DNA of 64,000 bases from Pseudoflavonifractor phocaeensis (GCF_021531815.1 NZ_JADYUM010000011.1:1-64000), one strand, 5' to 3'; shown: positions 36,287 to 45,872, numbered from the stretch's first letter. Notes: generated by a model not told the origin, from the letters alone. Made by a program: numbers and translations.

Positions 36287-37894
36287 ATGGCAGTGAAGTA
36301 CATTTTCGTCACCGGCGGCGTGGTTTCCGGTCTGGGCAAGGGCATCACAGCGGCCAGTCTGGGCCGTCTGCTGAAGCAGCGGGGCCTGCGGGTGAAGGTC
36401 CAGAAGCTGGACCCCTATCTGAACGTGGACCCGGGAACCATGAGCCCCTACCAGCACGGCGAGGTATTCGTCACCGATGACGGCGCGGAGACCGACCTGG
36501 ACCTGGGCCACTATGAGCGCTTCATCGACGAAAACCTCACCTTTAATTCCTCCGTTTCCTCCGGCAAGGTGTATTGGGACGTGCTGAACCGGGAGCGCCG
36601 GGGCGACTATCTGGGCGGCACCGTCCAGATCATCCCCCACATCACCGGCGAGATCAAAAACCGCATCTACGCCCTGGACACGCCGGATACCGACGTGGCC
36701 ATCGTGGAGATCGGCGGCACCGTGGGCGACATCGAGAGCCAGCCCTTCCTGGAGTCCATCCGCCAGGTGGCCGCCGAGCGGGGCCGCCAGAACGTGATGT
36801 TCGTCCACGTCTCCCTCATCGTGGCCATCCCCGGCACCGGGGAGCTGAAGAGCAAGCCCACCCAGCACTCCTGCAAGGAGCTGCTGTCCCTGGGCATCCA
36901 GCCCGACGTCATCATCTGCCGCAGCGACTATCCCGTCCCCAAGGACATTCTGGAAAAAATCTCCCTGTTCTGCAACATCCCCGTGGAGAACGCCATCCCT
37001 AACCTCACCGCCGACATTCTTTATGAGGTCCCCCTGATGCTGGAGCGGGAGGGGCTGGCCGACGTGGTGGTCCGCCGCCTGGGGCTCATCTGCCATATGC
37101 CCGACCTGACCGAATGGGCCACCATGGTCCACCGGGCCAAGAACCCCAAGGGCTGCGTGGAGATCGCCCTGGTGGGCAAGTATGTGGCCCTCCACGATGC
37201 CTACCTGTCCGTGGTGGAGGCCCTGACCCACGGCGGCATTGAGAACGACGTGAAGGTGAAGGTCCGCTGGGTGGACTCCGAGACCGTCACCGACGGCAAC
37301 GCCGCCGAGATCCTGGCGGGGGCCGACGGCATCCTGGTCCCCGGCGGCTTCGGTGACCGGGGCATCGAGGGCAAGATCTCCGCCGTCCGCTATGCCCGGG
37401 AGCACAAGGTGCCCTTCCTGGGCATCTGCCTGGGCATGCAGATGGCGGTCATCGAGTACGCCCGCCACGTCTGCGGCATGGAGGACGCCCACTCCAGCGA
37501 GCTGTCCCGGACCACCGCCCATCCGGTCATCGACCTGATGCCCGACCAGCGGGGGGTGACCGCCAAGGGCGGCACCATGCGCCTGGGCGCCTATCCCTGC
37601 CGCATCACCGGCCACGACACCTTTACCTATCAGGCCTACGGCTCCGACGAGATCAGCGAGCGCCACCGCCACCGCTACGAGTTCAACAACGACTACCGCC
37701 AGGTCCTCACCGACGCGGGCCTGACCCTGGCCGGCCTGTCCCCCGACCAGCGTCTGGTGGAGATCGTGGAGCTCCACGACCACCCCTGGTTCGTGGGCGT
37801 CCAGTTCCATCCGGAGCTGAAAAGCCGGCCCAACAAGGCTCATCCCCTGTTCCGGGAGTTCATCGGCGCGGCCAAGAAGCAGAAGGCCGAATAA
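36287..37894 (+). CDS. pyrG: CTP synthase
   Basis: 535 aa with the synthetase domain (1 to about 265; [41 protein letters not shown]) and the glutaminase domain (about 290-535; nucleophile Cys in FLGICLGMQ, His/Glu in FHPE). It makes CTP from UTP, ATP and glutamine. The last 22 codons are copied downstream at 38002-38067. Strong codon bias and its own promoter. Confidence 0.97.
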   Translation: MAVKYIFVTGGVVSGLGKGITAASLGRLLKQRGLRVKVQKLDPYLNVDPGTMSPYQHGEVFVTDDGAETDLDLGHYERFIDENLTFNSSVSSGKVYWDVLNRERRGDYLGGTVQIIPHITGEIKNRIYALDTPDTDVAIVEIGGTVGDIESQPFLESIRQVAAERGRQNVMFVHVSLIVAIPGTGELKSKPTQHSCKELLSLGIQPDVIICRSDYPVPKDILEKISLFCNIPVENAIPNLTADILYEVPLMLEREGLADVVVRRLGLICHMPDLTEWATMVHRAKNPKGCVEIALVGKYVALHDAYLSVVEALTHGGIENDVKVKVRWVDSETVTDGNAAEILAGADGILVPGGFGDRGIEGKISAVRYAREHKVPFLGICLGMQMAVIEYARHVCGMEDAHSSELSRTTAHPVIDLMPDQRGVTAKGGTMRLGAYPCRITGHDTFTYQAYGSDEISERHRHRYEFNNDYRQVLTDAGLTLAGLSPDQRLVEIVELHDHPWFVGVQFHPELKSRPNKAHPLFREFIGAAKKQKAE

Positions 37895-38001
37895 GTCCAG
37901 CGCGGGCCGGCTTTTTGCCATCTCCGGCGGTTCCCGCGCCAGCGGGGAGCCGGAGGGCATGGAATCAAGCGGGCAAAAGCGGGCAGAGCCCCGCTTTTGT
38001 C
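37895..38001 (+). other. Spacer between pyrG and the copy of its 3' end
   Basis: 107 bases, no gene. 37972-37998 contains GCAAAAGCGGG / CCCGCTTTTGT around CAGAGC, which can act as a terminator-like hairpin after pyrG. Confidence 0.6.
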
Positions 38002-38075
38002 CCGGCCCAACAAGGCTCATCCCCTGTTCCGGGAGTTTACCGGCGCGGCCAAGAAGCAAGAGGCCGCTGAGGAAT
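38002..38075 (+). pseudogene. Detached copy of the pyrG 3' end
   Basis: 38002-38037 is identical to 37825-37860. 38002-38067 matches 37825-37890 in 62 of 66 bases, and then continues to its own stop (GCTGAGGAATAA). The copy encodes [24 protein letters not shown] in that frame, two residues longer at the end than pyrG, so it is not a simple recent copy but looks like a pyrG allele end. It has no start or promoter. Confidence 0.85.
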
Positions 38076-38083
38076 AAGCAATC

Positions 38084-38118
38084 TGCCCCGCTCCCGAACC
38101 CCTATCCGGGAGCGGGGC
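38084..38118 (+). terminator. Hairpin after the pyrG 3'-end copy
   Basis: GCCCCGCTCCCG / CGGGAGCGGGGC encloses a loop of 10 nt, with no clear T run. It may be the original pyrG terminator stem. Confidence 0.5.
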
Positions 38119-38184
38119 GATCTCATCGCGCGGGGCGGCGCCTCCCGTCATTCCACGGCCATTCACTTTTCCGCCCCCAGTCCC

Positions 38185-38213
38185 TTGACTTTCCCGTCCC
38201 TTTCCTCTATGAT
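38185..38213 (+). promoter_or_regulatory. Promoter of the MATE gene leader
   Basis: TTGACT (38185-38190), 17 bases, TATGAT (38208-38213). Transcription should start near 38220, about 118 bases before the gene. Confidence 0.8.
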
Positions 38214-38228
38214 AAAGGCAGCAATTGA

Positions 38229-38320
38229 ATGAGGTGTCCTTTGGCCGCCGGGTCAGAGGGTCACGCGCCGAACATCCCATCGTTAGGCCTTGAAGATGGG
38301 ATCGTCGGCGTTTTCTTTTT
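38229..38320 (+). promoter_or_regulatory. Terminator-controlled leader, candidate guanidine-IV (mepA-type) riboswitch
   Basis: The leader ends in a strong intrinsic terminator: CGCCGA (38266-38271) with TCGGCG (38305-38310), ATCCCATC (38274-38281) with GATGGGAT (38295-38302), then TTTTCTTTTT. Upstream, GGTGT (38233-38237) can pair with ACATC (38272-38276), which would break the terminator, so the leader can switch. Guanidine-IV riboswitches control MATE pump genes in Clostridia in this way. The class call rests on context and architecture, not on a model search. Confidence 0.48.
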
Positions 38321-38337
38321 GAGAAGGGAGCTTTGCT

Positions 38338-39648
38338 GTGAATTCGTCCAAATGCTTTCGGGAATTTGTCCGGTTCTGTTCATTGAATGTGTTGGGGATG
38401 GTGGCGCTCTCCTGCTACGTACTGGCGGACACCTTTTTTGTGGCCAACGGCCTGGGCCCGGACGGGCTGGCCGCCCTGAATCTGGCCATTCCCATGTACA
38501 GCTTCATCGGCGGCGTGGGGCTGATGCTGGGAATGGGCGGCGCCACCCGGTTTTCCATCGCGCGGCACCAAAACCGTTCCCATGAGAGCAATGCCGCCTT
38601 TACCCATACCCTGGCGGTGGCCGTTCTTCCCGCAGCCTTATTCTTTCTGGCCGGACTGTTTGCTTCCGGCCCCATTGCCGCCCTGCTGGGGGCCGGTGGC
38701 CCGGTGTTCTCCATGACCAGGACCTATATCCGGGTCCTGTGCCTGTTCGCCCCCGCGTTTCTCCTGAACCACATCCTCCTCTGCTTCGTCCGGAACGACG
38801 GCGCGCCCCAGCGCTCCATGGCCGCCATGGTCACCGGGAGCCTGTCCAACATCCTGCTGGACTACATTTTCATCTTTCCCATGGACATGGGCATCTTCGG
38901 CGCGGTGCTGGCCACCGGTCTGGCGCCTCTCATCAGCCTGGCCGTCCTGTCCCCCTTCTTCCTGGGGCGGAAAAACACCTTTCACTGGGTCCCCTGCGCC
39001 CCATCCCTGCCCCTGTGCGGCAAGATCCTCTCCGCCGGACTTCCGTCCCTGGTCGCGGAGGTGTCTGCCGGCGCGGTGATGGTGGCCTTCAACTTCATTC
39101 TGCTGGGACTCCAGGGCAACCTCGGCGTGGCCGCCTACGGGGTGGTGGCCAACCTGTCCATCGTGGTGCTGGCCATCTACTCCGGCGTGGCCCAGGGCGT
39201 CCAGCCCCTGCTCAGCCAGTACTACGGCGCGGGACAGCCGGACCGGATCAGGGATGTGCTCCGCTACGCCGTGGTCACCGTGCTGCTTCTCTCCCTCTGT
39301 TTCTATCTGGGCCTGTCCCTGGGCGCGGAGCCGCTGGCCGCCCTGTTCAACCGGGACCGGGACCCCGGGCTCCAAGCCATCGCCGTCCGGGGGCTGCAGC
39401 TCTACTTCCTCGGCTGCCCCTGGGCCGGACTGAATACCGTGCTGGCCATCTATTTCACGTCCACCGACTGTCCCCTGCCCGCCCACGTCATCTCCCTGCT
39501 CCGGGGCTTTGTTTTGATCCTGCCTCTGGCCTTCCTGCTGTCCGCTCTCTGGGACATGACCGGCCTGTGGCTCACTTTCCCCATCACCGAGGGGGCGGTA
39601 GCCGCCCTGGCTATCGTCCTGTACGTTCTCCGGCGGCCAAACCATTGA
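38338..39648 (+). CDS. MATE-family multidrug/cation efflux pump
   Basis: 436 aa with twelve hydrophobic helices in two halves and the MATE pattern (NVLGMVALSCYVLADTFFVA near the start, VTGSLSNILLDYIFIF and AVAYGVVANLSIVVLAIYSG-like stretches). It exchanges Na+ or H+ for organic cations. The GTG at 38338 is preceded by AGAAGGGAG, directly after the leader terminator, so expression depends on read-through. Of the DinF/MepA type rather than NorM. If the leader senses guanidinium, the pump would export guanidine-like cations. Confidence 0.9.
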   Translation: MNSSKCFREFVRFCSLNVLGMVALSCYVLADTFFVANGLGPDGLAALNLAIPMYSFIGGVGLMLGMGGATRFSIARHQNRSHESNAAFTHTLAVAVLPAALFFLAGLFASGPIAALLGAGGPVFSMTRTYIRVLCLFAPAFLLNHILLCFVRNDGAPQRSMAAMVTGSLSNILLDYIFIFPMDMGIFGAVLATGLAPLISLAVLSPFFLGRKNTFHWVPCAPSLPLCGKILSAGLPSLVAEVSAGAVMVAFNFILLGLQGNLGVAAYGVVANLSIVVLAIYSGVAQGVQPLLSQYYGAGQPDRIRDVLRYAVVTVLLLSLCFYLGLSLGAEPLAALFNRDRDPGLQAIAVRGLQLYFLGCPWAGLNTVLAIYFTSTDCPLPAHVISLLRGFVLILPLAFLLSALWDMTGLWLTFPITEGAVAALAIVLYVLRRPNH

Positions 39649-39661
39649 AGAAATCCACAGA

Positions 39662-39706
39662 AAAAGGCCCCGCCGCCCGGTACACCGGGCGGCGGGGCTT
39701 CATTTT
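39662..39706. terminator. Bidirectional terminator between MATE and glgP genes
   Basis: 15-bp perfect GC stem (39667-39681 with 39684-39698); on the minus strand it is followed by CTTTTTC, on the plus strand by a weaker T run. Confidence 0.85.
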
Positions 39707-39717
39707 ATGCGTTCCTA

Positions 39718-41982
39718 TCAGTTCAGGTGCCAGATCTCCTCGTTATACTGCCGGATGGTCCGGTCAGAGGAGAAATAGCCGGACTTGGCGATGTTGACCA
39801 GCATCTTTTTCGCCCAGGCGTAGCGGTCGCCGTAGTCGTGGACGGCCCGCTCCTTGGCGGCGATATAGTCCTCCACATCCAGCAGAGCCATGAACCAGTC
39901 CTTGTTCTTCATGTCCTTCCACAGGACGGACAGGCTGGCGGGGTCGCCGGTGGCCAGCAGCTCGGGGGACACCAGGAAATCCACCAGCCGCTCCACCCCG
40001 GGACGGTGGTAACAATCCAGCGGGCGGTAGCTACCTTCAGCGTACATACGGATCACGTCGTCGCTCTTGGCGCCGAAGGTGTAGATATTCTCCGGACCCA
40101 CCAGCTGGGCGATCTCCACGTTGGCCCCGTCCAGGGTGCCCAGGGTGACGGCGCCGTTGGCCATGAACTTCATGTTGCCGGTGCCGCTGGCCTCCTTGGA
40201 GGCCAGGGAGATCTGCTCGGAGATGTCGCAGGCGGGGATGAGCCGCTCGGCCCAGGTGACGTTGTAGTTTTCCACCATGGCCACCCGCAGCCAGGGCCTC
40301 ACCTGGGGGTCCTGCTCAATGAGCTGCTGGAGGGTCAGGATCAGGTGGATGATGTGCTTTGCCATCACATAGGCGGGGGCTGCCTTGGCGCCAAAGATGA
40401 CGGTAACGGGCCGCTCGGGCAGCTTGCCACTCTTGATCTCCAGGTACTTGTAAATGATATACAGGGCGTTCATCTGCTGGCGCTTATACTCATGGAGCCG
40501 CTTGACCTGGATGTCGAAAACGGAATCGGAGTCCAGCTCAATGCCCTGGGCGGCCCACAGCTGGCGGCACAGCTGGTTCTTATTCTCCTGCTTCACCACC
40601 AGCAGCCGGTCCAGCACCACCTTATCGTTCTGATAGGCCATCAGCCCTTCCAGCTTCTGGGTGTCCCGCCGCCAGTCGGGGCCGATGCAGTCATCGATCA
40701 GGGCGGCCAGCTCCCGGTCACAGGCCTCCAGCCAGCGGCGGAAGGTGACGCCGTTGGTCTTGTTGTTGAACTTCTGGGGGTAGAGGTCGCAGAAGGGCTT
40801 CAATTCCGAGTTCTTCAGGATCTCTGTATGGAGGGCAGCCACACCGTTGACAGAAAAGCCGTAGTGGATGTCCATATGGGCCATATGGACCCGGTTCTGG
40901 CCGTCAATAATAGATACCCGGGGATCGGGATGGGCCTCCTTCACCCGCCGGTCCAGCTCCAGGATAATGGGGACCAGCTGGGGGGCCACCCTCTGGATAA
41001 AGGCCAGGGGCCACTTCTCCAGTGCCTCGGCCAGGATGGTGTGGTTGGTGTAGGCGCAGGTACGGCCCACCTGGTCGATGGCCATGTTTACCGACATGCC
41101 CCGCTCCGTCAGCAGGCGGATGAGCTCGGGGATGACCATGGAGGGGTGGGTGTCGTTGATCTGGATCACCACGTGGTCGGCCAACTCCTCCAGGGGGTAT
41201 CCCCGCTCCTCCAGCTCCTTGAGGATGAGCTGGGCCCCGGCGGACACCATGAAGTACTGCTGGTAGACCCGGAGCAGGCGGCCATTCTCATCGCTGTCAT
41301 CGGGGTAGAGGAAGGAGGTCAGGTGGTGGGCGATGTCCGTCTTGTCAAAGCCGATGCCCATCCAGGGCTGGCCGGCGGGCTCCTCCACGTCAAAGAGGTG
41401 GAGCCGGTTGGCGTATCCGTTATTCGCTCCGGGGACGGCCACGTCGTACTGGACCGCTTTCAGGTCAAACCCGCCGAAGGGGACGGTAAAGGTCCGTCCG
41501 GTGGGGATGAGCCAGCTCTCCGGCTCCAGCCAGGGGTCCGGCTCCTCAGTCTGCTTGTTGCCGGCGAATTTCTGGCGGAACAGGCCGTAGTGGTAGTTCA
41601 GGCCCACGCCGTCGCCGGGCAGTCCCAGGGCTGCAATGGAGTCCAGGAAGCAGGCGGCCAAACGGCCCAGGCCGCCGTTGCCCAGGGAGGGCTCGGGCTC
41701 CTCAGACTCGATGACCCCCAGGTCCCGGCCCATCTCGAACAGGAGGGTGCGCACCTGGTCATAGAGGCCCAGGGCCAGCAGGTTGTTGGACAGCAGCTTG
41801 CCCATGAGAAATTCCGCCGAGAAATAATACAGCTTTCGTCCCGTCTGAGGGGCGGGGCGGTCCTGGATCATCCGCCGGGTCATCAGCAGCAGGGCCTCAT
41901 ACAGCTGGTGGTCGCTGCACTGGTCCGGGGAGCGTTTGAACCGCTCCTGGGTCAGTTGAAACAGCTGTTCTTTCAGTTCCAT
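39718..41982 (-). CDS. glgP: Glycogen/maltodextrin phosphorylase
   Basis: 754 aa. The N-terminal part has [22 protein letters not shown] and [15 protein letters not shown]. The C-terminal PLP-site region carries [20 protein letters not shown], whose Lys binds PLP. It releases glucose-1-phosphate from alpha-1,4-glucans. The length is between classical glycogen phosphorylase and shorter bacterial maltodextrin forms. The ATG at 41982 follows AGAGGAG. A LacI-type operator lies just upstream, so it is co-regulated with the importer at 45-48 kb. Confidence 0.94.
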   Translation of the reverse strand: MELKEQLFQLTQERFKRSPDQCSDHQLYEALLLMTRRMIQDRPAPQTGRKLYYFSAEFLMGKLLSNNLLALGLYDQVRTLLFEMGRDLGVIESEEPEPSLGNGGLGRLAACFLDSIAALGLPGDGVGLNYHYGLFRQKFAGNKQTEEPDPWLEPESWLIPTGRTFTVPFGGFDLKAVQYDVAVPGANNGYANRLHLFDVEEPAGQPWMGIGFDKTDIAHHLTSFLYPDDSDENGRLLRVYQQYFMVSAGAQLILKELEERGYPLEELADHVVIQINDTHPSMVIPELIRLLTERGMSVNMAIDQVGRTCAYTNHTILAEALEKWPLAFIQRVAPQLVPIILELDRRVKEAHPDPRVSIIDGQNRVHMAHMDIHYGFSVNGVAALHTEILKNSELKPFCDLYPQKFNNKTNGVTFRRWLEACDRELAALIDDCIGPDWRRDTQKLEGLMAYQNDKVVLDRLLVVKQENKNQLCRQLWAAQGIELDSDSVFDIQVKRLHEYKRQQMNALYIIYKYLEIKSGKLPERPVTVIFGAKAAPAYVMAKHIIHLILTLQQLIEQDPQVRPWLRVAMVENYNVTWAERLIPACDISEQISLASKEASGTGNMKFMANGAVTLGTLDGANVEIAQLVGPENIYTFGAKSDDVIRMYAEGSYRPLDCYHRPGVERLVDFLVSPELLATGDPASLSVLWKDMKNKDWFMALLDVEDYIAAKERAVHDYGDRYAWAKKMLVNIAKSGYFSSDRTIRQYNEEIWHLN

Positions 41983-42013
41983 CGTCAAGTCTCCTCTCTG
42001 GCCTTCCAGGCCC

Positions 42014-42025
42014 GGAAACGTTTCC
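42014..42025 (-). promoter_or_regulatory. LacI-family operator in front of glgP
   Basis: The perfect palindrome GGAAACGTTTCC lies 32 bases before the start codon and about 12-24 bases downstream of the predicted transcription start, a repressing position. The same arm sequence occurs at 48205-48230. Confidence 0.75.
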
Positions 42026-42044
42026 AATTCTTGGTCACGGCGCA

Positions 42045-42073
42045 AGTATATCAGTTGCCCGCCCCAACGTCAA
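42045..42073 (-). promoter_or_regulatory. Promoter of glgP
   Basis: TTGACG (42073-42068), 17 bases, TATACT (42050-42045). Confidence 0.78.
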
Positions 42074-42087
42074 ATGGTTTTCCGTAA

Positions 42088-42101
42088 AATTGTGCACAAT
42101 T
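42088..42101. promoter_or_regulatory. Perfect palindrome upstream of the glgP promoter
   Basis: AATTGTGCACAATT is centred about 57 bases before the predicted glgP transcription start, a common distance for an activator. The regulator is unknown. Confidence 0.45.
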
Positions 42102-42138
42102 CTTTCCCTTTTAAACCAAAATGCCAGGGCAAACAGAA

Positions 42139-42176
42139 TAAAAACGGGGTCTTCTCCCCAGAAGACCCCGTTTTGT
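42139..42176 (-). terminator. Terminator of the LacI-malQ operon
   Basis: AAAACGGGGTCTTC / GAAGACCCCGTTTT with a 6-nt loop, then TTATT on the minus strand. It abuts the malQ stop codon. Confidence 0.88.
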
Positions 42177-43702
42177 TACATGATTCCTTCTTCCGCGCCA
42201 GACGGCTCCGGGAATCTTTTCCCGGCCAGGCGCTGGTAGACCCCCATCTCATGGTACAGCCTGCGGGCAAGCTCCGGACCATAGCTGCCCGGCAGGGCCC
42301 GCCACTTCCAATTGTTCCCCAAGGTGGAGGGGGTGTTCATCCGGGCCTCGCTGCCCAGGCCCAGCACATCCTGGAGCTGCATCACCGCCAGGTCGGCGCA
42401 GGAGGCCCAGGCGGAGCGCATCATGCCCCAGTTCCAGCCCTCCTCCTCGCTCAGACGGAGATACTCCTTGGCGTATTCCACGTCCTTGGCGGGGGCGCTT
42501 TCCATCCAGCCCTGGATGGTGTCGTTGTCGTGGGTGCCGGCGTAGACCACACAGTGTCTGGTGTAGCAGTGGGGCAGGTAGTCGCTGCCCGTATCCCGGC
42601 TGTCAAAGGCAAACTCCAGCACCTTCATGCCGGGGTAGCCCGTCTCCGCCAGCAGCTGGCGCACCGTATCCGTGAGGAAGCCCAGGTCCTCGGCGATGAT
42701 CTCCTTCTCTCCCAGAGCCTGATTCACGGCCCGGAAGAAATCGATGCCGGGTCCGGGACGCCAGCGGCCGTTGCGGGCGGTATCGTCCCCGAATGGGATG
42801 GCGTAATACTCGTCAAAGCCCCGGAAGTGGTCGATGCGCAGGATGTCATAGACCTGGAACTGGGCGGCGATGCGGCGGATCCACCACTGGTAGCCGTCCT
42901 CCTTCATCTTCTCCCAGTCAAAGAGGGGGTTGCCCCACAGCTGACCGTCGGCGGAGAAGCCGTCGGGGGGGCAGCCCGCCACCTCGGTGGGCCGTCCGTC
43001 CCTGTCCAGCTGGAACTGTTCGGGGTTGGACCACACGTCGGCGCTGTCCCCGGACACATAGATGGGCAGGTCCCCGATGATGGAGATGCCCTTCCCGTTG
43101 GCGTATGCCTTCAGCCTGGCCCACTGCCGGAAAAACAGGTACTGTACCGCCTTCCAGAAGGCGGTCTCCCCGGCCAGCTCCTCCCGGGCCGCAGCCAGAG
43201 CCTGGGGGCGGCGCAGCCGCTCCTCCTCGGGCCACTCAAACCAGGACACGCCGCCATGCTTGCCCTTCAGGGCCATGAACAGGGCGTAGTCCTCCAGCCA
43301 CTGTGCCCGCCGGGCGCAGAAGGCTTCAAACTCCGGGTCCTCTTTCGCCAGCAGCCGGGCGCAGGCCTTCCGCAGCACGGGATAGCGCTGGACATACATC
43401 AGGCCGTAATCCACCGCCGCCGGATCATCGCCCCAGTTCAGGCCGGCGTACTCCTCTTTTTCCAGCAGGCCCTCCTCCGCCAGGTCATCCAAATCGATGA
43501 AATAAGGGTTTCCGGCATAGGAGGAGAAGGACTGGTAGGGGGAGTCCCCATAGCTGGTGGGACATACCGGCAGGATCTGCCAGCAGGATTGGCCCCCCTG
43601 GGCCAGAAAGTCAACAAATTCCCGCGCCGCGGCCCCCATGGTGCCAATGCCGTAAGGGGCGGGCAGGGAGGAAATGGGCATCAGGATTCCCGATCTTCTC
43701 AC
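42176..43702 (-). CDS. malQ: 4-alpha-glucanotransferase (GH77, amylomaltase)
   Basis: 508 aa. The start is RRSGILMPISSLPAPYGIGTMG. The GH77 catalytic residues are visible: nucleophile Asp in LRIDHFRGF, acid Glu in IIAEDLGFL and third Asp in AGTHDNDTI. It disproportionates maltodextrins to chains that GlgP can use. GTG at 43702 is preferred because AAAGGTGG lies 8 bases upstream. An in-frame ATG at 43738 overlaps the LacI stop but lacks a ribosome site. It is transcribed with the LacI gene. Confidence 0.93.
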   Translation of the reverse strand: MRRSGILMPISSLPAPYGIGTMGAAAREFVDFLAQGGQSCWQILPVCPTSYGDSPYQSFSSYAGNPYFIDLDDLAEEGLLEKEEYAGLNWGDDPAAVDYGLMYVQRYPVLRKACARLLAKEDPEFEAFCARRAQWLEDYALFMALKGKHGGVSWFEWPEEERLRRPQALAAAREELAGETAFWKAVQYLFFRQWARLKAYANGKGISIIGDLPIYVSGDSADVWSNPEQFQLDRDGRPTEVAGCPPDGFSADGQLWGNPLFDWEKMKEDGYQWWIRRIAAQFQVYDILRIDHFRGFDEYYAIPFGDDTARNGRWRPGPGIDFFRAVNQALGEKEIIAEDLGFLTDTVRQLLAETGYPGMKVLEFAFDSRDTGSDYLPHCYTRHCVVYAGTHDNDTIQGWMESAPAKDVEYAKEYLRLSEEEGWNWGMMRSAWASCADLAVMQLQDVLGLGSEARMNTPSTLGNNWKWRALPGSYGPELARRLYHEMGVYQRLAGKRFPEPSGAEEGIM

Positions 43703-43734
43703 GTTGGAATCCACCTTTCTGTGTTCTATGTAGT

Positions 43735-44748
43735 TCATTTGGCCGCGGGCGGGCAGACGCTCTCCCCCACCACCAGTTGGAAGGGAACCACCCCATGGGT
43801 GGGCCCCTGGCGGCCCTCGATGCTCCGGAGCAGCACCTCCACCCCCTGCTCCGCCAGATGCTGGGTGTCCTGGCGGACGGTGGTGAGGCGGGGCACCGAG
43901 TAGCGGGCCATGGAGATCCCGTCGTACCCCACCACGGAGATGTCCTCGGGCACCCGCTTGCCCAGGTCCCGGAGGGCCCGGATGGCGCCGATGGCCATGA
44001 CGTCGCTCATGGCAAACAGGGCGGTCAGATGGGGGTTCCGCTCCAGCAGCCGCCGGGCGGCGGAGTAGGCATCGGCCATGGAGTACCGGCTGGGCTCACA
44101 CTGGCGGTCGGCGTCAAAGGGCACGTCCCAGCGGTCAAAAGCCGCCTTGCAGCCCAGGATACGGCGGTAGCTGATTTGGGAACAGGACCAGTTGCCCCCC
44201 AGAACGCCGATGTCCCGGTGGCCCTGGCTCAGCAGGTAGTCGATGGCCTGGGCCGCTCCGGCCTCGTCGTCGGTGGTCAGGCTGGACAGGTTGTCAAAGC
44301 CCAGCCCCCGGGCGGTGTTGGTCAGCAGGACAGAGGGGGTGCTGATTTCCCCAAAGCCCGCCCGGAAAAAGTCCAGGTCGCCGCCCAGAAACAGGAACCC
44401 CACCGGCTTGCGTTCCCGGCACAGCTGGAGGGCATAGGCCACCTCGTTGGCGTCCTCGTCCAGGTAGTAGACAGCGGCGTCCCGGCCCCGCTCCCGGAGG
44501 AGGGCCTGAATGCGCTCCACCAAGTCGGCGAACAGCATGTTCTGGGTTCCTTTTACCAAAATGGCGATGCTGGTGCCCGCCTGCTGCTTCAGATGCTTGG
44601 CGTTGTTGTTGGGCTGAAAGCCCTGCTCCTCCACCACCGCCATCACCTTCCGGCGGGTCTCCTCACTGACGTCGGGGTGCTGGTTCAGCACCCGGGACAC
44701 CGTGGCCACGCCGCAGCCGGACAGCCGGGCAATATCCTTGATGGTCAT
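43735..44748 (-). CDS. LacI-family repressor of the maltodextrin genes
   Basis: 337 aa. The N-terminal LacI helix-turn-helix is complete (MTIKDIARLSGCGVATVSRVLN, hinge region NNNAKHLKQQ), followed by the periplasmic-binding-like sugar domain (about 62-335). It sits between the glucanotransferase and the sugar ABC genes. Two AACGTT-centred operators, in front of glgP and of the solute-binding protein gene, fit its family. The effector is probably maltose or a maltodextrin. It carries the first ribosome site of the malQ operon. The ATG at 44748 follows AAGGAGAG. Confidence 0.92.
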   Translation of the reverse strand: MTIKDIARLSGCGVATVSRVLNQHPDVSEETRRKVMAVVEEQGFQPNNNAKHLKQQAGTSIAILVKGTQNMLFADLVERIQALLRERGRDAAVYYLDEDANEVAYALQLCRERKPVGFLFLGGDLDFFRAGFGEISTPSVLLTNTARGLGFDNLSSLTTDDEAGAAQAIDYLLSQGHRDIGVLGGNWSCSQISYRRILGCKAAFDRWDVPFDADRQCEPSRYSMADAYSAARRLLERNPHLTALFAMSDVMAIGAIRALRDLGKRVPEDISVVGYDGISMARYSVPRLTTVRQDTQHLAEQGVEVLLRSIEGRQGPTHGVVPFQLVVGESVCPPAAK

Positions 44749-45026
44749 GGTGTTCTCTCCTTTCCGGGCCTCCGCGATTCGCGCCCCCAGGCGCGAATGC
44801 AATCAAATCTGTTTTTCGGCGCATTTTGCCGCTTGCGGCAAAACAAAATCAAATCCGTCCGGAGACGAATTCATTTCGCCGCAGGACTCCGCTGCCCCTG
44901 GCCGCAACGGCCAGGGCCGCCTTTGCGGGCAAAGGCAAGGGGAGTATCGAAAGCGTTGTGCCGTCCTTTGGACGGCGCGGCGCTTTCGTATCCAGCGGGG
45001 ACAGCGTCCCCCCTGGAGGCTCTATT
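44749..45026. repeat. Hairpin-rich intergenic region between the ABC operon end and the LacI gene
   Basis: 278 bases, no gene. Successive hairpins: ATTCGCGCC / GGCGCGAAT (44777-44798), TTTTGCCGC / GCGGCAAAA (44824-44843), CCCTGGCCG / CGGCCAGGG (44895-44914) and a long CGAAAGCG...CGCTTTCG arm pair (44947-44987). Words such as CGAATTCA..TTCGCC recur in inverse orientation at 60592-60608. Confidence 0.5.
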
Positions 45027-45872
45027 TTACCCCTTCACGGCGCCCGCCGCAACACCTTTTATGATGTGCTTCTGGCACAGCAGGTAGACGATGATGATGG
45101 GAATGATGTTCATCATGATGGAGGCCATCATGGGGCCCATCTCCACCTTGCCGAAGCTGCCCCGGAAATACTGGATCAGGATGGGGATGGTCATATAGCC
45201 CTTGGTACGGTCCAAAACCAGGTAGGGCAGCAGGTAGTCATTCCACAGCCACATGGTCTCCAGAATACCCACGGAGATCAGGGTGGGCTTCAGGATGGGC
45301 AGCACCACCAGGAAGAAGGTCTGGATAGGGTTGCAGCCGTCGATGAGGGCGGCCTCCTCGATCTCAATGGGGATGGACTTCATAAAGCCGCAGAACATGA
45401 ACACGGCCAGCCCCGCGCCGAAGCCCAGATAAATGATGCAGATGGTGTAGGGGCTGCTCAGGTGCAGCCGGTCCGCCGTGGCGGACAGGGTGAACATCAG
45501 CATCTGGAAGGGCACCACCATGGAGAATACGAACAGATAGTAGAGGGCCTTGCTGTACCAGGCGTGGATACGGGTAATGAACCAGGCGCACATGGAGCAG
45601 CAGATCAGAATGAGCACCACCGAGCTGATGGTGATGACCAGGCTGTACCAGAAGGCGGTGAGGAATCCCTTGGAGGTCAGGGCGTCCACATAGTTGGCCA
45701 GCCCGGCGAAGGTCCCGGCGGTGGGCAGTTCAAAGGCAGTGCCGGTGGAGATGGCGGTCTCCTTTTTCAGGGAGTTGAACAGGATCATGAACACCGGATA
45801 GACCCAGGCGACGCACAGGACGCCCAGGACAACGGTCAGCACACGGTCCTTCATGGTCTGTCGCTTTGTCAT
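45027..45872 (-). CDS. Carbohydrate ABC transporter permease (MalG type)
   Basis: 281 aa with six helices. The EAA loop is IEEAALIDGCNPIQTFFLVVLPILKP, where the ATPase docks. It is the second permease of a CUT1-type importer. No ATPase gene is present in the operon, so a shared MsmK/UgpC-type ATPase elsewhere is likely. Its start overlaps the stop of the other permease by one base (TAATG). Confidence 0.92.
   Translation of the reverse strand: MTKRQTMKDRVLTVVLGVLCVAWVYPVFMILFNSLKKETAISTGTAFELPTAGTFAGLANYVDALTSKGFLTAFWYSLVITISSVVLILICCSMCAWFITRIHAWYSKALYYLFVFSMVVPFQMLMFTLSATADRLHLSSPYTICIIYLGFGAGLAVFMFCGFMKSIPIEIEEAALIDGCNPIQTFFLVVLPILKPTLISVGILETMWLWNDYLLPYLVLDRTKGYMTIPILIQYFRGSFGKVEMGPMMASIMMNIIPIIIVYLLCQKHIIKGVAAGAVKG

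Noticed and set aside
38229-38300. A leader peptide in front of the MATE gene
   Set aside because: The ATG at 38229 has no ribosome site and its frame has no early stop before the terminator, so ribosome-mediated attenuation is unlikely.
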